The notes below the pieces were generated by a model, which saw only the letters and a list, made by a program, of their open reading frames with translations, was not told the origin of the DNA and did no database searches. The position numbers were made by a program, and so were the translations under genes. Positions 17,468 through 26,583 of a stretch of 64,000 nt of DNA are shown in pieces. Origin of the DNA: JANSWY01 sp965243755 (GTDB lineage: Bacteria > Bacteroidota > Bacteroidia > Cytophagales > Cyclobacteriaceae); assembly GCA_965243755.1 (NCBI GenBank), contig CBDEVW010000007.1:271608-335607 (forward strand), in the 5' to 3' direction. Position 1 is the stretch's first letter. Each line of letters starts with the position of its first letter.

Positions 17468-19608
17468 TATGCTGTGGCTTTTTGTTTAGACATTTTTCTT
17501 TCTACAATTTTGTAGGCATCCAGTACCAATGCCAGGGAGCCATCTCCTAAAATGGTCGCTCCTGATATAAATTCCTGATCTCTGTAATACTTTCCTACAG
17601 GCTTTAATACTGCCTGATATTCTCCTTCAATGCTATCTACACATACACCTATCCTGGTGCCTAGTTTGTGTACTACAATAACACTGGTTACCTCAGGATT
17701 GTCCTCAAATCCCATGTTAAATTCTTTGCGAAGATCCAGGTAAGGTATTTGTTCACCATCCAGTACTATTACCTGGTTAAATTCATTGCTGATCTCCTTA
17801 CGGTCGAGTTCAAAACATTTGGAGATCTCCGCCAAAGGAATGATGAAATGGGTGTCTCTTACCTTGATCAACAATCCATCAATTACTGATAGCGTTAATG
17901 GCAACCCGAGGGTAATACTTGTGCCCTTGCCCAGTTTGGATTCTACCTGAATATCTCCTCTGAGGTCCAGGATGTTTTTTCTCACCACATCCATTCCTAC
18001 TCCTCTGCCTGAGACATCTGTTACATTCGCAGCGGTGCTGAATCCGGGAGCAAAAATCAGATCGTAGGTTTCGCTCTCTGTCAGGTTATCATCTTTGCTG
18101 ATCAGTTTCTTTTCGATGGCCTTTTGCCTGATCTTCTCAGGGTCCATTCCTCCCCCATCATCTTCTACCCTGATGTAAACTTTGGCGCCTGAGTAATAGG
18201 ACATGAGCTTGATGGTGCCAGTTTCCGGTTTACCGTTCTTCCTTCTGACTTCCGCTGTTTCAATGCCATGATCGAGGCTGTTCCTGATGATGTGCATTAA
18301 TGGGTCCGCCAGGTTTTCAATAATGGTTTTATCCAATTCGGTATCGCCTCCTTCGGTAACAAACCGCACTGATTTACCCAACTGTGCACTAAGGTCACGA
18401 ATGACTCTCTGGAACCGGCTAAAGAGGTTGTCTACCTGAACCAGCGTCATTCCAAATGAGATGTCCCTCAATTGTCGGGTGAGTTTTTCTACATTATCCG
18501 AAATGGCGTCCAGTGTCGGGTCGAAATTGTTTTTTGTGAACAGCGCCAGGGCTGCCTGGGTGGTTACCAACTCACTCACATTGTTCATGAGTTCATTCAG
18601 TTTATCGGAAGATACCCTGATGCTGGAAGCTGCTTTATTCTTATCAAATAGTTTCTTGACTTTGTTCTTAAATACAGGCTCGTCTTCTTTTTTGTCCTTG
18701 TCAGTTTTTGAAGAAGTCTCTGTCGACTCAGCCTTAGCTTTTTCTTTGCTTTCAGTTTGCTCAGGCTCATCCGGTACTTCTGTTGCCTGTGGGTTGACCG
18801 TGACCTCTGCCGTGATCAGGTCATTAAAATCCTCAAAGGTGAATGGCTTTGCTGGCAGGTCTACCTCCGGTAATCTTTCATGGAACTCCTGATCAGCCAG
18901 GATGTCTCCATCAAACAATTCGCGGATCTCGATGACTGCACTGTCTTCAACGAAGATGAATACATCTCTAATGGCGTCCATGCCCTTTTCAGTCACCAGG
19001 ATCACGTTCCAGCATGTATAGCAGTGCTTGGGATCGAAGGTGTCATCCAGTGCATCATGGGCAATGTGAGCAAATACTTTTGATTTACCCAGGTCCGCTA
19101 ATTCATCCAGTAATAAAACCGGATTAGTACCATCTTCAAATATTTCTTTGCGTGGCTGAAAAAAGACATGATAGGAAACCATTCCCGAAAGCGCCTCAAT
19201 GGAATGCAGGTCAATGCTGACCTCATCAGTACGCTTAAGGATCTTCAGGATTTCGTTGGTCAATGCTTCATTTTCAGCCTGATTTTCTTCTTCTTCAATT
19301 TCAGGATCATAGATGATCTTTTTCACATGATCCAGTGATTTGAATGTACATTCGATAATGTCCTCTGAAAGCAATGAATGGTCCGACCGGACTTTCTCAT
19401 AAAGTGTTTCCAGATTGTGCAGAAAGTCAGCGACCTTGTTGAGCCCAAACATACCGCTGTTTCCTTTCAGGGTATGCATTGATCTGAACACATCAGCTAT
19501 GAGTGAGGAAGAGTCTTCCGGTGAATGTTCCAGCAGCAATAATGCTTCTTCTATCCGTTTAAAAAGCTCTTCGGCCTCTTCTAAGTATACGTCTCTTAAA
19601 TTCGACAC
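17467..19608 (-). CDS. cheA: CheA chemotaxis histidine kinase
   Basis: A 713-aa CheA of standard layout. P1/HPt has the phospho-acceptor H45 in SMHTLKGNSGMFG. A middle domain (about 150-250, with FIFVEDSAVIEI) takes the P2 position. A charged Ser/Glu/Lys linker covers about 270-330. The P3 dimerisation helices start at SIRVSSDKLNELMNNVSEL. The P4 ATPase has IIRNSLDHGIE, VEDDGGGMDP, FAPGFSTA and GRGVGMDVV. The P5 CheW-like domain is about 580-713 (LPLTLSVIDGLLIKV onward). It should phosphorylate the adjacent CheY (19608-19979) and CheB. It overlaps CheY and CheW genes by one base each. Confidence 0.96.
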   Translation of the reverse strand: MSNLRDVYLEEAEELFKRIEEALLLLEHSPEDSSSLIADVFRSMHTLKGNSGMFGLNKVADFLHNLETLYEKVRSDHSLLSEDIIECTFKSLDHVKKIIYDPEIEEEENQAENEALTNEILKILKRTDEVSIDLHSIEALSGMVSYHVFFQPRKEIFEDGTNPVLLLDELADLGKSKVFAHIAHDALDDTFDPKHCYTCWNVILVTEKGMDAIRDVFIFVEDSAVIEIRELFDGDILADQEFHERLPEVDLPAKPFTFEDFNDLITAEVTVNPQATEVPDEPEQTESKEKAKAESTETSSKTDKDKKEDEPVFKNKVKKLFDKNKAASSIRVSSDKLNELMNNVSELVTTQAALALFTKNNFDPTLDAISDNVEKLTRQLRDISFGMTLVQVDNLFSRFQRVIRDLSAQLGKSVRFVTEGGDTELDKTIIENLADPLMHIIRNSLDHGIETAEVRRKNGKPETGTIKLMSYYSGAKVYIRVEDDGGGMDPEKIRQKAIEKKLISKDDNLTESETYDLIFAPGFSTAANVTDVSGRGVGMDVVRKNILDLRGDIQVESKLGKGTSITLGLPLTLSVIDGLLIKVRDTHFIIPLAEISKCFELDRKEISNEFNQVIVLDGEQIPYLDLRKEFNMGFEDNPEVTSVIVVHKLGTRIGVCVDSIEGEYQAVLKPVGKYYRDQEFISGATILGDGSLALVLDAYKIVERKMSKQKATA

Positions 19609-19979
19609 TATCTAATGATTTTATGTACAGTTTTCAATAATTTCTCCTCTTCAAAAGGTTTCACCATCCATCCTGTCACACCTGCCTGCTTTGCCTCCAT
19701 TTTTTTGGACATGTGAGACTCTGTAGTCAGCATTAAAATTGGCACATACTGGTACCGTTTTAATTTTCTTACTTCTTTGATCAGATCGATTCCATCCATG
19801 CTTGGCATGAACAGGTCGGTTATGATCATCGACATGTTTTCTTCGGTAGCTAAAAGCACCTCCAGACCGTCTTTACCGTCTACTCCTTTAAAAACCCTGT
19901 ATCCTGCATTAGTCAGAATATCTCCTACCAGCTCTCTGATACTTTCTGAATCATCTACTACCAGGATGTTTTTCTCCAT
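19608..19979 (-). CDS. cheY: CheY-type response regulator upstream of cheA
   Basis: A 123-aa receiver. Acid pocket DD at 9-10, phospho-acceptor D55 in ITDLFMPSMDG, switch T in LMLTTES, K in WMVKPF. Stop and start of this gene and cheA share one base, so CheA is the likely phosphate donor. It is one of three free CheY proteins in the operon. Confidence 0.92.
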   Translation of the reverse strand: MEKNILVVDDSESIRELVGDILTNAGYRVFKGVDGKDGLEVLLATEENMSMIITDLFMPSMDGIDLIKEVRKLKRYQYVPILMLTTESHMSKKMEAKQAGVTGWMVKPFEEEKLLKTVHKIIR

Positions 19980-19980
19980 G

Positions 19981-20397
19981 TTAAACTAGTTTCGGAATGA
20001 ACATTAACTCTTCAAACCCTGCGTGAACAATAATTTTTCTGGATTCTCCAGTCAGGTCACTATCAATGGTGACATGTTTCCCTTTTTTAGAGAAACCATA
20101 CTTAAAGTGATACAATAACTGAATGAAACTCAAATCTAAAGCTGCAATTTCCTGCAGATGAAAATCTACATAATCAAAATGCTCAAAAACCGGCAATAAA
20201 GATTCCCTTGCCTGATCGACATTGGTAATATTCAGGGTGCCTGATAATATGACTTTGATTTTTCGAATGGTCTTACGCTTACTGGGTTTGAGCGTAATAA
20301 GCGCATCCCGTAGTTCAATCTTTTCAGGAAGAACGGATTGATCCTGAGAACTTTCGGGTTTCTTTTTTGTTGTAGACTTTGATCGTGAAGCTGGCAT
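19981..20397 (-). CDS. STAS-domain protein (anti-anti-sigma-like) of the chemosensory operon
   Basis: A 138-aa cytoplasmic protein. A lysine/serine-rich tail (1-35) precedes a STAS-like fold with VILSGTLNITNVDQAR, VDFHLQEIAALDLSFIQLL and a closing helix. In SpoIIAA/RsbV proteins the site equivalent to LDLS carries the serine that is phosphorylated. Here S sits in that loop although the usual D-S-S/T-G motif has diverged. It lies next to cheY and between genes for two SpoIIE-type phosphatases, which fits a partner switch. No RsbW-like kinase or sigma factor is next to it. Confidence 0.75.
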   Translation of the reverse strand: MPASRSKSTTKKKPESSQDQSVLPEKIELRDALITLKPSKRKTIRKIKVILSGTLNITNVDQARESLLPVFEHFDYVDFHLQEIAALDLSFIQLLYHFKYGFSKKGKHVTIDSDLTGESRKIIVHAGFEELMFIPKLV

Positions 20398-20610
20398 TAC
20401 AACTTTGGTTTAAGAAGATCTTTATATTCCTTCATTATAGCTAGTTATGGTAATATACCTGATGTATTGGTACAATGCAAGTCCATATAGCTCAATTTTT
20501 AACATTGAAAGTAATATAGAAATTCATGAACACAAGCGTCTCCTAAATTCGATAAACAGGGATATTTATCGGGTCAATACCGTGATTTCTTAGAAGGGTT
20601 GTTTTTGTGT

Positions 20611-21438
20611 TTACTCTGCGCTATCAGAATGCCACCTGAATCCAATGAGTAAAGCATCGTCCAATGGCTTTTGTGATCCGGACCAGACATCCATGAAATT
20701 CTGGAAGAAATCCTTTTGTTCACTCATCGACAAGTGTTGGTTTTCTTCTACCAGTCGCTTCAGTTCCCGCAGGCTCAACTTTTTGTTATTGGGTCCACCC
20801 ACCAGGTCGGTCACGCCATCACTAAACATATAAAAGGAAGAGGTCTCACGCTTCTTGAGGTCAATGATCTCAGTTTTGTAGTTGTGTTCGTAATCAAACA
20901 TTTCTCCAATCTGCAATCTGTCGGATTTAATAATGTTCAATTCTCCATCAGCTACTTCTACGAGGTTCATTTTTGCACCGGCAAATTCCAGTTCGCCGAT
21001 GTGTGTATTGATCTTGATGATACCGAAATCTGCACCGGTACCCAGTAGTTTCTTTTCGTTGTTCGCAAACTTAGCTTTGATTTCCTGATGCATCAGGTGT
21101 AATATATAGTTTGGGAAACTGGTTTCATTTCCGATGATCACCTTTTTCAGTGCGTTGGTATAGATCCGGGTCATCATACTGGCCAGGTGACCATGCCCCA
21201 TGCAATCGAATGCCACCAGGTAAATGCACCCATCGGCCTCATGGAACCAATAGCCATCTCCCCCCACACCATTCATCGGTCTGTTAATAATAAATGAATC
21301 CGGTAAAACTTTCTGAATAGCTTCCTCTTCAGGGAACTGCCCAAAGTAGTTTTTCTTCGCACCGTCAACGATTGAATTGTTTGCTGGTTTCATACTTTGT
21401 AGCACTGTATCAAGAGCGCCTTTTCTTGTAGTGATCAT
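20611..21438 (-). CDS. SpoIIE/RsbU-type PP2C serine phosphatase (first gene of chemosensory operon)
   Basis: A 275-aa catalytic-domain-only phosphatase with NGVGGDGYW, FDCMGHGHLASMM and MFSDGVTDLVGG. It is a clear paralogue of the phosphatase at 6354-7154; long stretches are identical, including LASMMTRIYTNALK. Both begin with a variable 25-35 residue tail ending KKNYF. The 213-bp gap to the STAS gene is the largest inside the operon and could hold a second promoter. The expected substrate is a phosphorylated STAS protein. Confidence 0.9.
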   Translation of the reverse strand: MITTRKGALDTVLQSMKPANNSIVDGAKKNYFGQFPEEEAIQKVLPDSFIINRPMNGVGGDGYWFHEADGCIYLVAFDCMGHGHLASMMTRIYTNALKKVIIGNETSFPNYILHLMHQEIKAKFANNEKKLLGTGADFGIIKINTHIGELEFAGAKMNLVEVADGELNIIKSDRLQIGEMFDYEHNYKTEIIDLKKRETSSFYMFSDGVTDLVGGPNNKKLSLRELKRLVEENQHLSMSEQKDFFQNFMDVWSGSQKPLDDALLIGFRWHSDSAE

Positions 21439-21806
21439 ATCGTAAGTAGTTTAATTTGATGATGTTGGTTTGGCGTAAAATTGTACTCTTGCTATTTGAT
21501 TTAATTCGATCCGACCATATTAATACTTTCTAATTTACGTATAAACGCAGAGAAAAGTCGAAACGATTCTTTAGAATCCACTATTTGGTCGACCAACCTA
21601 CTTATTTGGTGGTCGAATCGAATTGTCAATTTTAAGATTTTAACGTTTGAATAGCTGCTGTGGACAAATATTCAATTGATGTAAAGCGTTAATTCCCATC
21701 AGTAATTTAAATGAATTTAAGGTGGGGTCCCGGTTTTTTCGATTAACCGCCCGTATGCCCTAGTTTTTGTTTGGAATTGATGGGTAAGCGGAAAATATCA
21801 GCCGCA
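21439..21806. promoter_or_regulatory. Intergenic region with operator-like repeats upstream of the chemosensory operon
   Basis: This 368-bp gap holds no convincing gene. It should carry the promoter of the - strand operon that starts at 21438. Inside it is a perfect 12-bp palindrome TTGGTCGACCAA (21585-21596). Twenty bases on is a related copy: TATTTGGTCGACCA starts at 21583 and TATTTGGTGGTCGA at 21603, two helical turns apart. More TCGAA-type half-sites occur on both sides (near 21558 and 21614). This pattern fits a dimeric regulator site. I found no exact TAnnTTTG promoter here. Confidence 0.35.
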
Positions 21807-22709
21807 TTAACCGTAGATATCCTTTGCTACCCTGTAGGTATTGGCATGGGCCTCAATGATGTCTGTAATCCTGTGACTGTACCCCCCTCCCATGCTCACC
21901 GCGACCGGGATGTTTCTTTTTTCACATTCCTGAAAGACCAGCTCATCTCTCTTTTTGCAACCGTCTTTGGTGAGGGCCAGTCTTCCCAGTTTATCTGAGG
22001 CGATCACATCCACACCACTTAGATAAAAGGCAATATCAGGTTGCTGCTCTTCCAATAAGCCGGGCAATACCTGCATCAACTTCTCAAGGTATGCTTTGTC
22101 GGTAGTCTTGTCCGGCAATCCTATGTCCAGGTCAGATTGCTCTTTTTGCAAGGGATAGTTGTGCTGACAGTGCATGCTGAAGGTAAACACCCTCGGTTCA
22201 TCCCTGAATATGCTGGCAGTACCATTGCCCTGATGCACATCCAGGTCGATGATCAGTATTTTATTGACCTCCTGCCGGTGCAATAATTCATTGGAAGCAA
22301 TTGCTATGTCGTTGAAGATGCAAAACCCCTCCCCTTTGTCGGCAAACGCATGGTGCGTACCTCCGGCAATATTCAGTGAAACACCATCCTGCATGGCGTG
22401 ATACGCACATTCCAGGGTGCCATGCGCGATGTGTCTGCCACGCTCTACCAGCGACTGATGGAATGGGAAGCCTGTTGCCCTGATCTCTTTTCGGGACAAT
22501 GACCCGGATTTGAGCTTGTTCAAGTAATCTGCAGTGTGTGTTCTCAGGATTTGCTCTTCTGACAATCGCTGAGGATGAAAAAAGTCATTTTCTGAAAGTG
22601 TCCCTTCATACAATAGCTGCTGGGGCAACAGCTCATATTTCTCCATCGGGAACCGGTGATTTGCCGGCAACTGCTGATATACATATATAGGACTGAACGC
22701 TACTTTCAT
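21807..22709 (-). CDS. Histone-deacetylase-family metal hydrolase
   Basis: A 300-aa class-II HDAC/acetoin-utilisation-type protein. Active-site elements are GGTHHAF (H119, H120) and DLDVHQGNGT (zinc ligands D157 and H159). The third zinc ligand is probably D234 in LSGVDVIASD. GGGYS near the end supplies the usual active-site loop. Bacterial members deacetylate small acetylated amines or protein lysines; the substrate is unknown. The canonical GFD/GAD before the third ligand is GVD here, a mild change. No operon partner is evident. Confidence 0.9.
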   Translation of the reverse strand: MKVAFSPIYVYQQLPANHRFPMEKYELLPQQLLYEGTLSENDFFHPQRLSEEQILRTHTADYLNKLKSGSLSRKEIRATGFPFHQSLVERGRHIAHGTLECAYHAMQDGVSLNIAGGTHHAFADKGEGFCIFNDIAIASNELLHRQEVNKILIIDLDVHQGNGTASIFRDEPRVFTFSMHCQHNYPLQKEQSDLDIGLPDKTTDKAYLEKLMQVLPGLLEEQQPDIAFYLSGVDVIASDKLGRLALTKDGCKKRDELVFQECEKRNIPVAVSMGGGYSHRITDIIEAHANTYRVAKDIYG

Positions 22710-22789
22710 TTTGACCTCTGAATGGAAACCTGAAATCAGGTGATTAGTTTCATCGGGCCCAAAAATAAATAAGGAATGTGAAGAAAGCG

Positions 22790-22820
22790 TAAAGCCACCT
22801 TCGGATTAGAGGTGGCTTTA
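22790..22820 (-). terminator. Hairpin after the permease gene
   Basis: An 11-bp perfect stem (TAAAGCCACCT 22790-22800 with AGGTGGCTTTA 22810-22820) around a 9-nt loop. On the - strand it lies 87 bp past the permease stop and is followed by ACGCTTTCTTC, a poor U-tract. It may be a terminator or an RNA-stabilising hairpin. Confidence 0.5.
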
Positions 22821-22907
22821 ACAACTCAAAAAAAGATCAGTAGCTCTGTACTACTGACGAGCCTAAAGTGAACATAAGAGGCCCATTATGAACGAGTGAA
22901 CTCACAC

Positions 22908-25289
22908 TTATTCATTTCTTAATGACATGACCGGGTTTTCGCGTGCAGCTTTTAAAATGATGGAAGCTGTCGTCAGGATCCCGATTCCGCTGATCAACAA
23001 TACTGATACCACCAGGGTAAGTGCACCAATATCAATGTGATAAGCATATATTTCTTCTAATAATGTGGTACAGAGGAAATATCCCCCTACTGCACCAAGA
23101 ACGCCAGCAATGATCAATAGCAGTGAAAAGCTCTTGCTTAGTAGTGTAACAATGTTGGCAACAGAAGCCCCTAGTGTTTTCCTGATTCCAATCTCTTTTA
23201 TTCGTTTTCTTACACTCAAAGACGCCAGTGCGAAGATGCCGGATACCGAAAGCAAGCCTCCTAAAACTGTCAGGAAAATAAAGATCTGTTTGAGGTTCTG
23301 GTTGGTGTCTCTGATGTTTCCAAGGGTCATATCCTCCTGATACTGACTATTGAACGGCTTGGTGGGGATCACCTCTTTCCAGATCTCCTCAACACCTGCC
23401 TGCACGGTCTTCAGGTCATTGTTGCCCGCCCTTACCAGCATCAACTGATATTCATGTGGTTTTGAAACATAAAACACAAATGGTTCCGGCTCCTTCGATC
23501 TGAATAAGTTATCTACATGGTTTTCAATGACGCCCACAATTTTCATTTTCACCTCTCTGATCTCAATGGTCTGATTGATGGGGTCGCTGAGTTTGGTTTT
23601 CTTCACAAAAGCTTCATTGACGACCGCAGACCGGGTGACATCCTGGGCATAATCGGGGTTGAGAAACCTTCCCTGCACGAGCTTTAGTCCCATGGTCTCA
23701 AAAAAGTGCTCGCCTACTTCAATGTGCTGCACCTCATACTCGGTGGTGTCCACCTTGATAGGAAACGGGTAACTGCTCCACCCCAGCTGGTGATGGGTAA
23801 TGGCCACCTGTTCTACGTTGGGCAACTGCAGTACCCTGGACTTGAGCACCCGGTATTCTTCTTCGCTTTGAATGTTCACTGTCAACACCCTGTCCATGTC
23901 ATACCCATAGTTGAGGCTCTCCTGGAATTTGGTGTTTTGTGTGAATACGATCCCATTGATCAGCACGATCACCGAAATGGCAAACTGTCCCGCCACCAAT
24001 ACCCGGGTGAAGATGTTGGCGCCTTTTTGTTTGGTGTCTCCCTTCAGCAGTGAAACCGGTCTGTATTTACTATTGTGTAATGCCGGATATAAACCTGCAA
24101 TCAGCGAGGACAAAATGACCAGCATCAACAGGGTAAAAATGAGGTTGAGCCCATTCAGGTCTTCCAGACCGTAGGTAAGGTTCCACATATCGGAAAATGC
24201 CGGTACAATAAACCTCGACATGATCACCCCGGCAATCATCGCCAGGAATATGGTGATCACCATCTCAAAGACAAACTGAGAAACCACCTGCCTTCTGGTA
24301 GCCCCTACCACCTTCCGGATCCCGACTTCCTTGAACCTTTTGGCCGTTATGGCAATGGTGGTGTTGGTCAGGTTAAAGCAGGCAATTAACAAAATCATGC
24401 CGGCCATGGTAGTGAATACAATCAATGGCACAATGCTGATCCTGAGGTTGATCTGGGACCAGTTGACATCATCCTGATTGGTCTTTTCTGAAAATGCATG
24501 CAATTGGTAAGCCTGCACGTTCTGGTCTTTCTTCTTCTCATTGCGAAGGGCCACATACTTTGACATCAGAGAAGACATGGCTTCCGGGTTGGCCTGTTTG
24601 TCCAGCTGAAGAAAAACCACCGGGTCCCTCCAGTCGCCCCACTCCGAACTGGTAAGGCTGTAGATGTCCATGAAATGCTCTATCCGCAGCATCATATTGA
24701 ACTCAATGGAACTGTTGAGTGGTGGCTTTTGTACCACCGCCCCTACCTTCAGGCTTACCTCATGCTGGTTGGGGAAATTGAATGTCAGCACCTCGCCAAT
24801 GGGGTTTTCATCCCCAAAGTACTTCTGTGCCAGCGACTCACTGATCACCACTGCATCCTTATTTTTAAAACTTTTGAGGTCACCTTTCACCAGTTTCAAA
24901 TCAAACATGTCGTAGAAGGTGCTGTCAGCAAAAACAATGGATTCATTAAAAGCCTTCTCCCCAAACCTGACATATCCACCACCAAACTGGTACCGGGTAT
25001 ACTTTTCTATGCCGGCAATGGTCGTGGCAATGGCTGGCCCCAGGTTGATGGGTGCATTGACATTTTGAAAGGGTTGCCCATTGGGATCCAACAGGTGCGT
25101 ATGAATGCGGTAGGTCCGGTCAATCTTTTCTCCTTTAAATGAACTGTCAAATTCAATATTAAAAGCGAGCAGCAGATAAGCCGTAATGCAGCAGGCCAAT
25201 GCAATTCCTAATCCGAAGGTATTGATGAGTACGTAGCTTTTGTTCTTTAACAAACTTCTGAAAGCTACTTTGAAGTAATTTTTAAGCAT
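22908..25289 (-). CDS. FtsX/MacB-type ABC transporter permease
   Basis: A 793-aa inner-membrane protein with the duplicated FtsX plan usual in Bacteroidota. One helix (about 20-42, LINTFGLGIALACCITAYLL) leads to a periplasmic MacB-like domain. Three helices follow (about 285-405), ending near the coupling helix KRFKEVGIRKVVGATRRQVV. A second helix (about 425-450), a second periplasmic domain and three final helices follow, with the matching VRKRIKEIGIRKTLGAS. Such permeases work with a separate ATPase in export of peptides or lipoproteins, or in envelope-stress signalling. No ATPase gene is adjacent. The C-terminus ENPVMSLRNE is typical. Confidence 0.92.
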   Translation of the reverse strand: MLKNYFKVAFRSLLKNKSYVLINTFGLGIALACCITAYLLLAFNIEFDSSFKGEKIDRTYRIHTHLLDPNGQPFQNVNAPINLGPAIATTIAGIEKYTRYQFGGGYVRFGEKAFNESIVFADSTFYDMFDLKLVKGDLKSFKNKDAVVISESLAQKYFGDENPIGEVLTFNFPNQHEVSLKVGAVVQKPPLNSSIEFNMMLRIEHFMDIYSLTSSEWGDWRDPVVFLQLDKQANPEAMSSLMSKYVALRNEKKKDQNVQAYQLHAFSEKTNQDDVNWSQINLRISIVPLIVFTTMAGMILLIACFNLTNTTIAITAKRFKEVGIRKVVGATRRQVVSQFVFEMVITIFLAMIAGVIMSRFIVPAFSDMWNLTYGLEDLNGLNLIFTLLMLVILSSLIAGLYPALHNSKYRPVSLLKGDTKQKGANIFTRVLVAGQFAISVIVLINGIVFTQNTKFQESLNYGYDMDRVLTVNIQSEEEYRVLKSRVLQLPNVEQVAITHHQLGWSSYPFPIKVDTTEYEVQHIEVGEHFFETMGLKLVQGRFLNPDYAQDVTRSAVVNEAFVKKTKLSDPINQTIEIREVKMKIVGVIENHVDNLFRSKEPEPFVFYVSKPHEYQLMLVRAGNNDLKTVQAGVEEIWKEVIPTKPFNSQYQEDMTLGNIRDTNQNLKQIFIFLTVLGGLLSVSGIFALASLSVRKRIKEIGIRKTLGASVANIVTLLSKSFSLLLIIAGVLGAVGGYFLCTTLLEEIYAYHIDIGALTLVVSVLLISGIGILTTASIILKAARENPVMSLRNE

Positions 25290-25378
25290 TTTATTTTGAG
25301 TTTTTGACGCTTATCAATGTTACGACAATTCTTGCTTACAAATGTCACGTGGGGGTAAAAGGTTGTCACGAAATGTCT

Positions 25379-25560
25379 GGGTTTTGGGTTTAGGGTTTTG
25401 AGTTTAGAGTTTAGGGTTTGGGGTTTTGAGTTTGGGGTTTTGAGTTTGGAGTTTTGGGTTTGGGGTTTTGAGTTTGGGGTTTTGAGTTTGGAGTTTTGGG
25501 TTTGGGGTTTGGAGTTTTGGGTTTTGAGTTTGGAGTTTTGAGCTTGGAATCTGAATTTGG
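25379..25560. repeat. Tandem 7-bp repeat tract (GRGTTTN)n
   Basis: From 25379 to 25539 the sequence is 23 consecutive 7-mers matching G-A/G-G-T-T-T-N, mainly GGGTTTT, GAGTTTG, GAGTTTT and GGGTTTG. One near-match follows, then the pattern decays by 25560. The + strand is almost free of C and has many G3/G4 runs; the first units resemble the GGGTTTA telomere motif. The tract fills about half of the 379-bp gap between the permease start (25289) and floA (25669). A 71-codon ORF on the - strand is just the translation of this repeat and is not a gene. The rest of the gap must hold both promoters; I could not place them. Confidence 0.95.
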
Positions 25561-25668
25561 AATTGGGGGGCTATTGGTTTCGTTTGTGGGTTGTAAAAAG
25601 CGGGGGCAAACTTTTAATTTCATCAAAATTAGGTCTAGATTCCGGTATCAAACTTTATTCTCTGTATC

Positions 25669-26583
25669 ATGCCTATTGAATTGATCCTGTTTGCTGCAGG
25701 TGCTTTTGCTTTTATGTGGATTGTGTTTACGATCATCCCTGTTAACCTCTGGATCACGGCGCAGTTTACGGGTGTCCGTGTGGGGTTGTTTGAGTTGGTT
25801 TTTATGCGGTTCCGGAAGGTGCCTCCCAAGCTGATCGTCAGGTCGCTGATCCTGGCCAGAAAGGCTGGCTTGCAGGAAGTCACGACCGAACTGCTGGAAA
25901 CGCACTACCTGGCCAAAGGCAACATGGTGAATGTCATCAAGGCACTGATTGTGGCGGATAAGGCCAACCTTAACATGAACTTTAAGCAGGCAGCAGCCAT
26001 TGACCTTGCGGGTCGTGATGTGTTGAATGCGGTGCAGATATCTGTAACCCCCTACATCATTACTGTGCCGGCCATCACGGGTGTGTCACCAGATGGTATA
26101 CAGCTGATCGCCGAGGCATTGGTGACGGTGCGTACCAACATCACCCAGCTGGTAGGTGGAGCCGGAGAAGAGACGATCAAAGCCCGGGTTGGACAAGGCA
26201 TCATCAGCCGCATCGGTGCGGCAGGCAACTACCTGGAGATCCTGGAGAAGCCGGAAGAAATCTCCAAAAAAGTACTGGAAAACGGACTGGATGCCGGTAC
26301 GGCGTTTGAGATCCTGTCCATTGATATTGCAGACATCAGCATAGGAGAAAACATTGGGGCCAAGCTCCAAATTGACCAGGCCGGTGCTGACCTGGACATT
26401 GCCAACGCCAAAGCAGAAGAAAGGCGTGCCATGGCAGTGGCCCTGGAGCAGGAGATGTCTGCCAGGGTGCAGGAAGCCCGCGCCCAGGTGATTCTGGCAG
26501 AAGCCGAAATCCCCGCAGCACTGTCGGATGCCTTTAGAAAAGGTGTGCTGATGAAAGGATTTAAGCCGAAAGGGAAGAAATGA
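25669..26583 (+). CDS. floA: Flotillin-like membrane scaffold protein FloA
   Basis: A 304-aa protein of the YqfA/FloA (UPF0365) family. A hydrophobic N-terminal segment (about 3-27) anchors it. A typical FloA SPFH region follows, with FTGVRVGLFELVFMRFRKVP, ADKANL and GGAGEETIKARVGQGIISRIG. The C-terminal helices are rich in Ala/Glu (EERRAMAVALEQEMSARVQE). FloA forms membrane microdomain scaffolds. It is slightly shorter than the B. subtilis protein. It is usually near an NfeD-type gene, but none is here; it stands alone on the + strand. Confidence 0.95.
   Translation: MPIELILFAAGAFAFMWIVFTIIPVNLWITAQFTGVRVGLFELVFMRFRKVPPKLIVRSLILARKAGLQEVTTELLETHYLAKGNMVNVIKALIVADKANLNMNFKQAAAIDLAGRDVLNAVQISVTPYIITVPAITGVSPDGIQLIAEALVTVRTNITQLVGGAGEETIKARVGQGIISRIGAAGNYLEILEKPEEISKKVLENGLDAGTAFEILSIDIADISIGENIGAKLQIDQAGADLDIANAKAEERRAMAVALEQEMSARVQEARAQVILAEAEIPAALSDAFRKGVLMKGFKPKGKK

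Noticed and set aside
24675..25142. 155-codon + strand ORF antisense to the permease
   Set aside because: The opposite strand encodes a full FtsX-type permease with all helices; no domain is visible in the antisense frame.
25411..25626. 71-codon ORF on the - strand rich in Pro, Lys and Asn-Ser repeats
   Set aside because: It is only the translation of the 7-bp tandem repeat; the period explains the amino-acid pattern and no start signal or homologous feel supports it.
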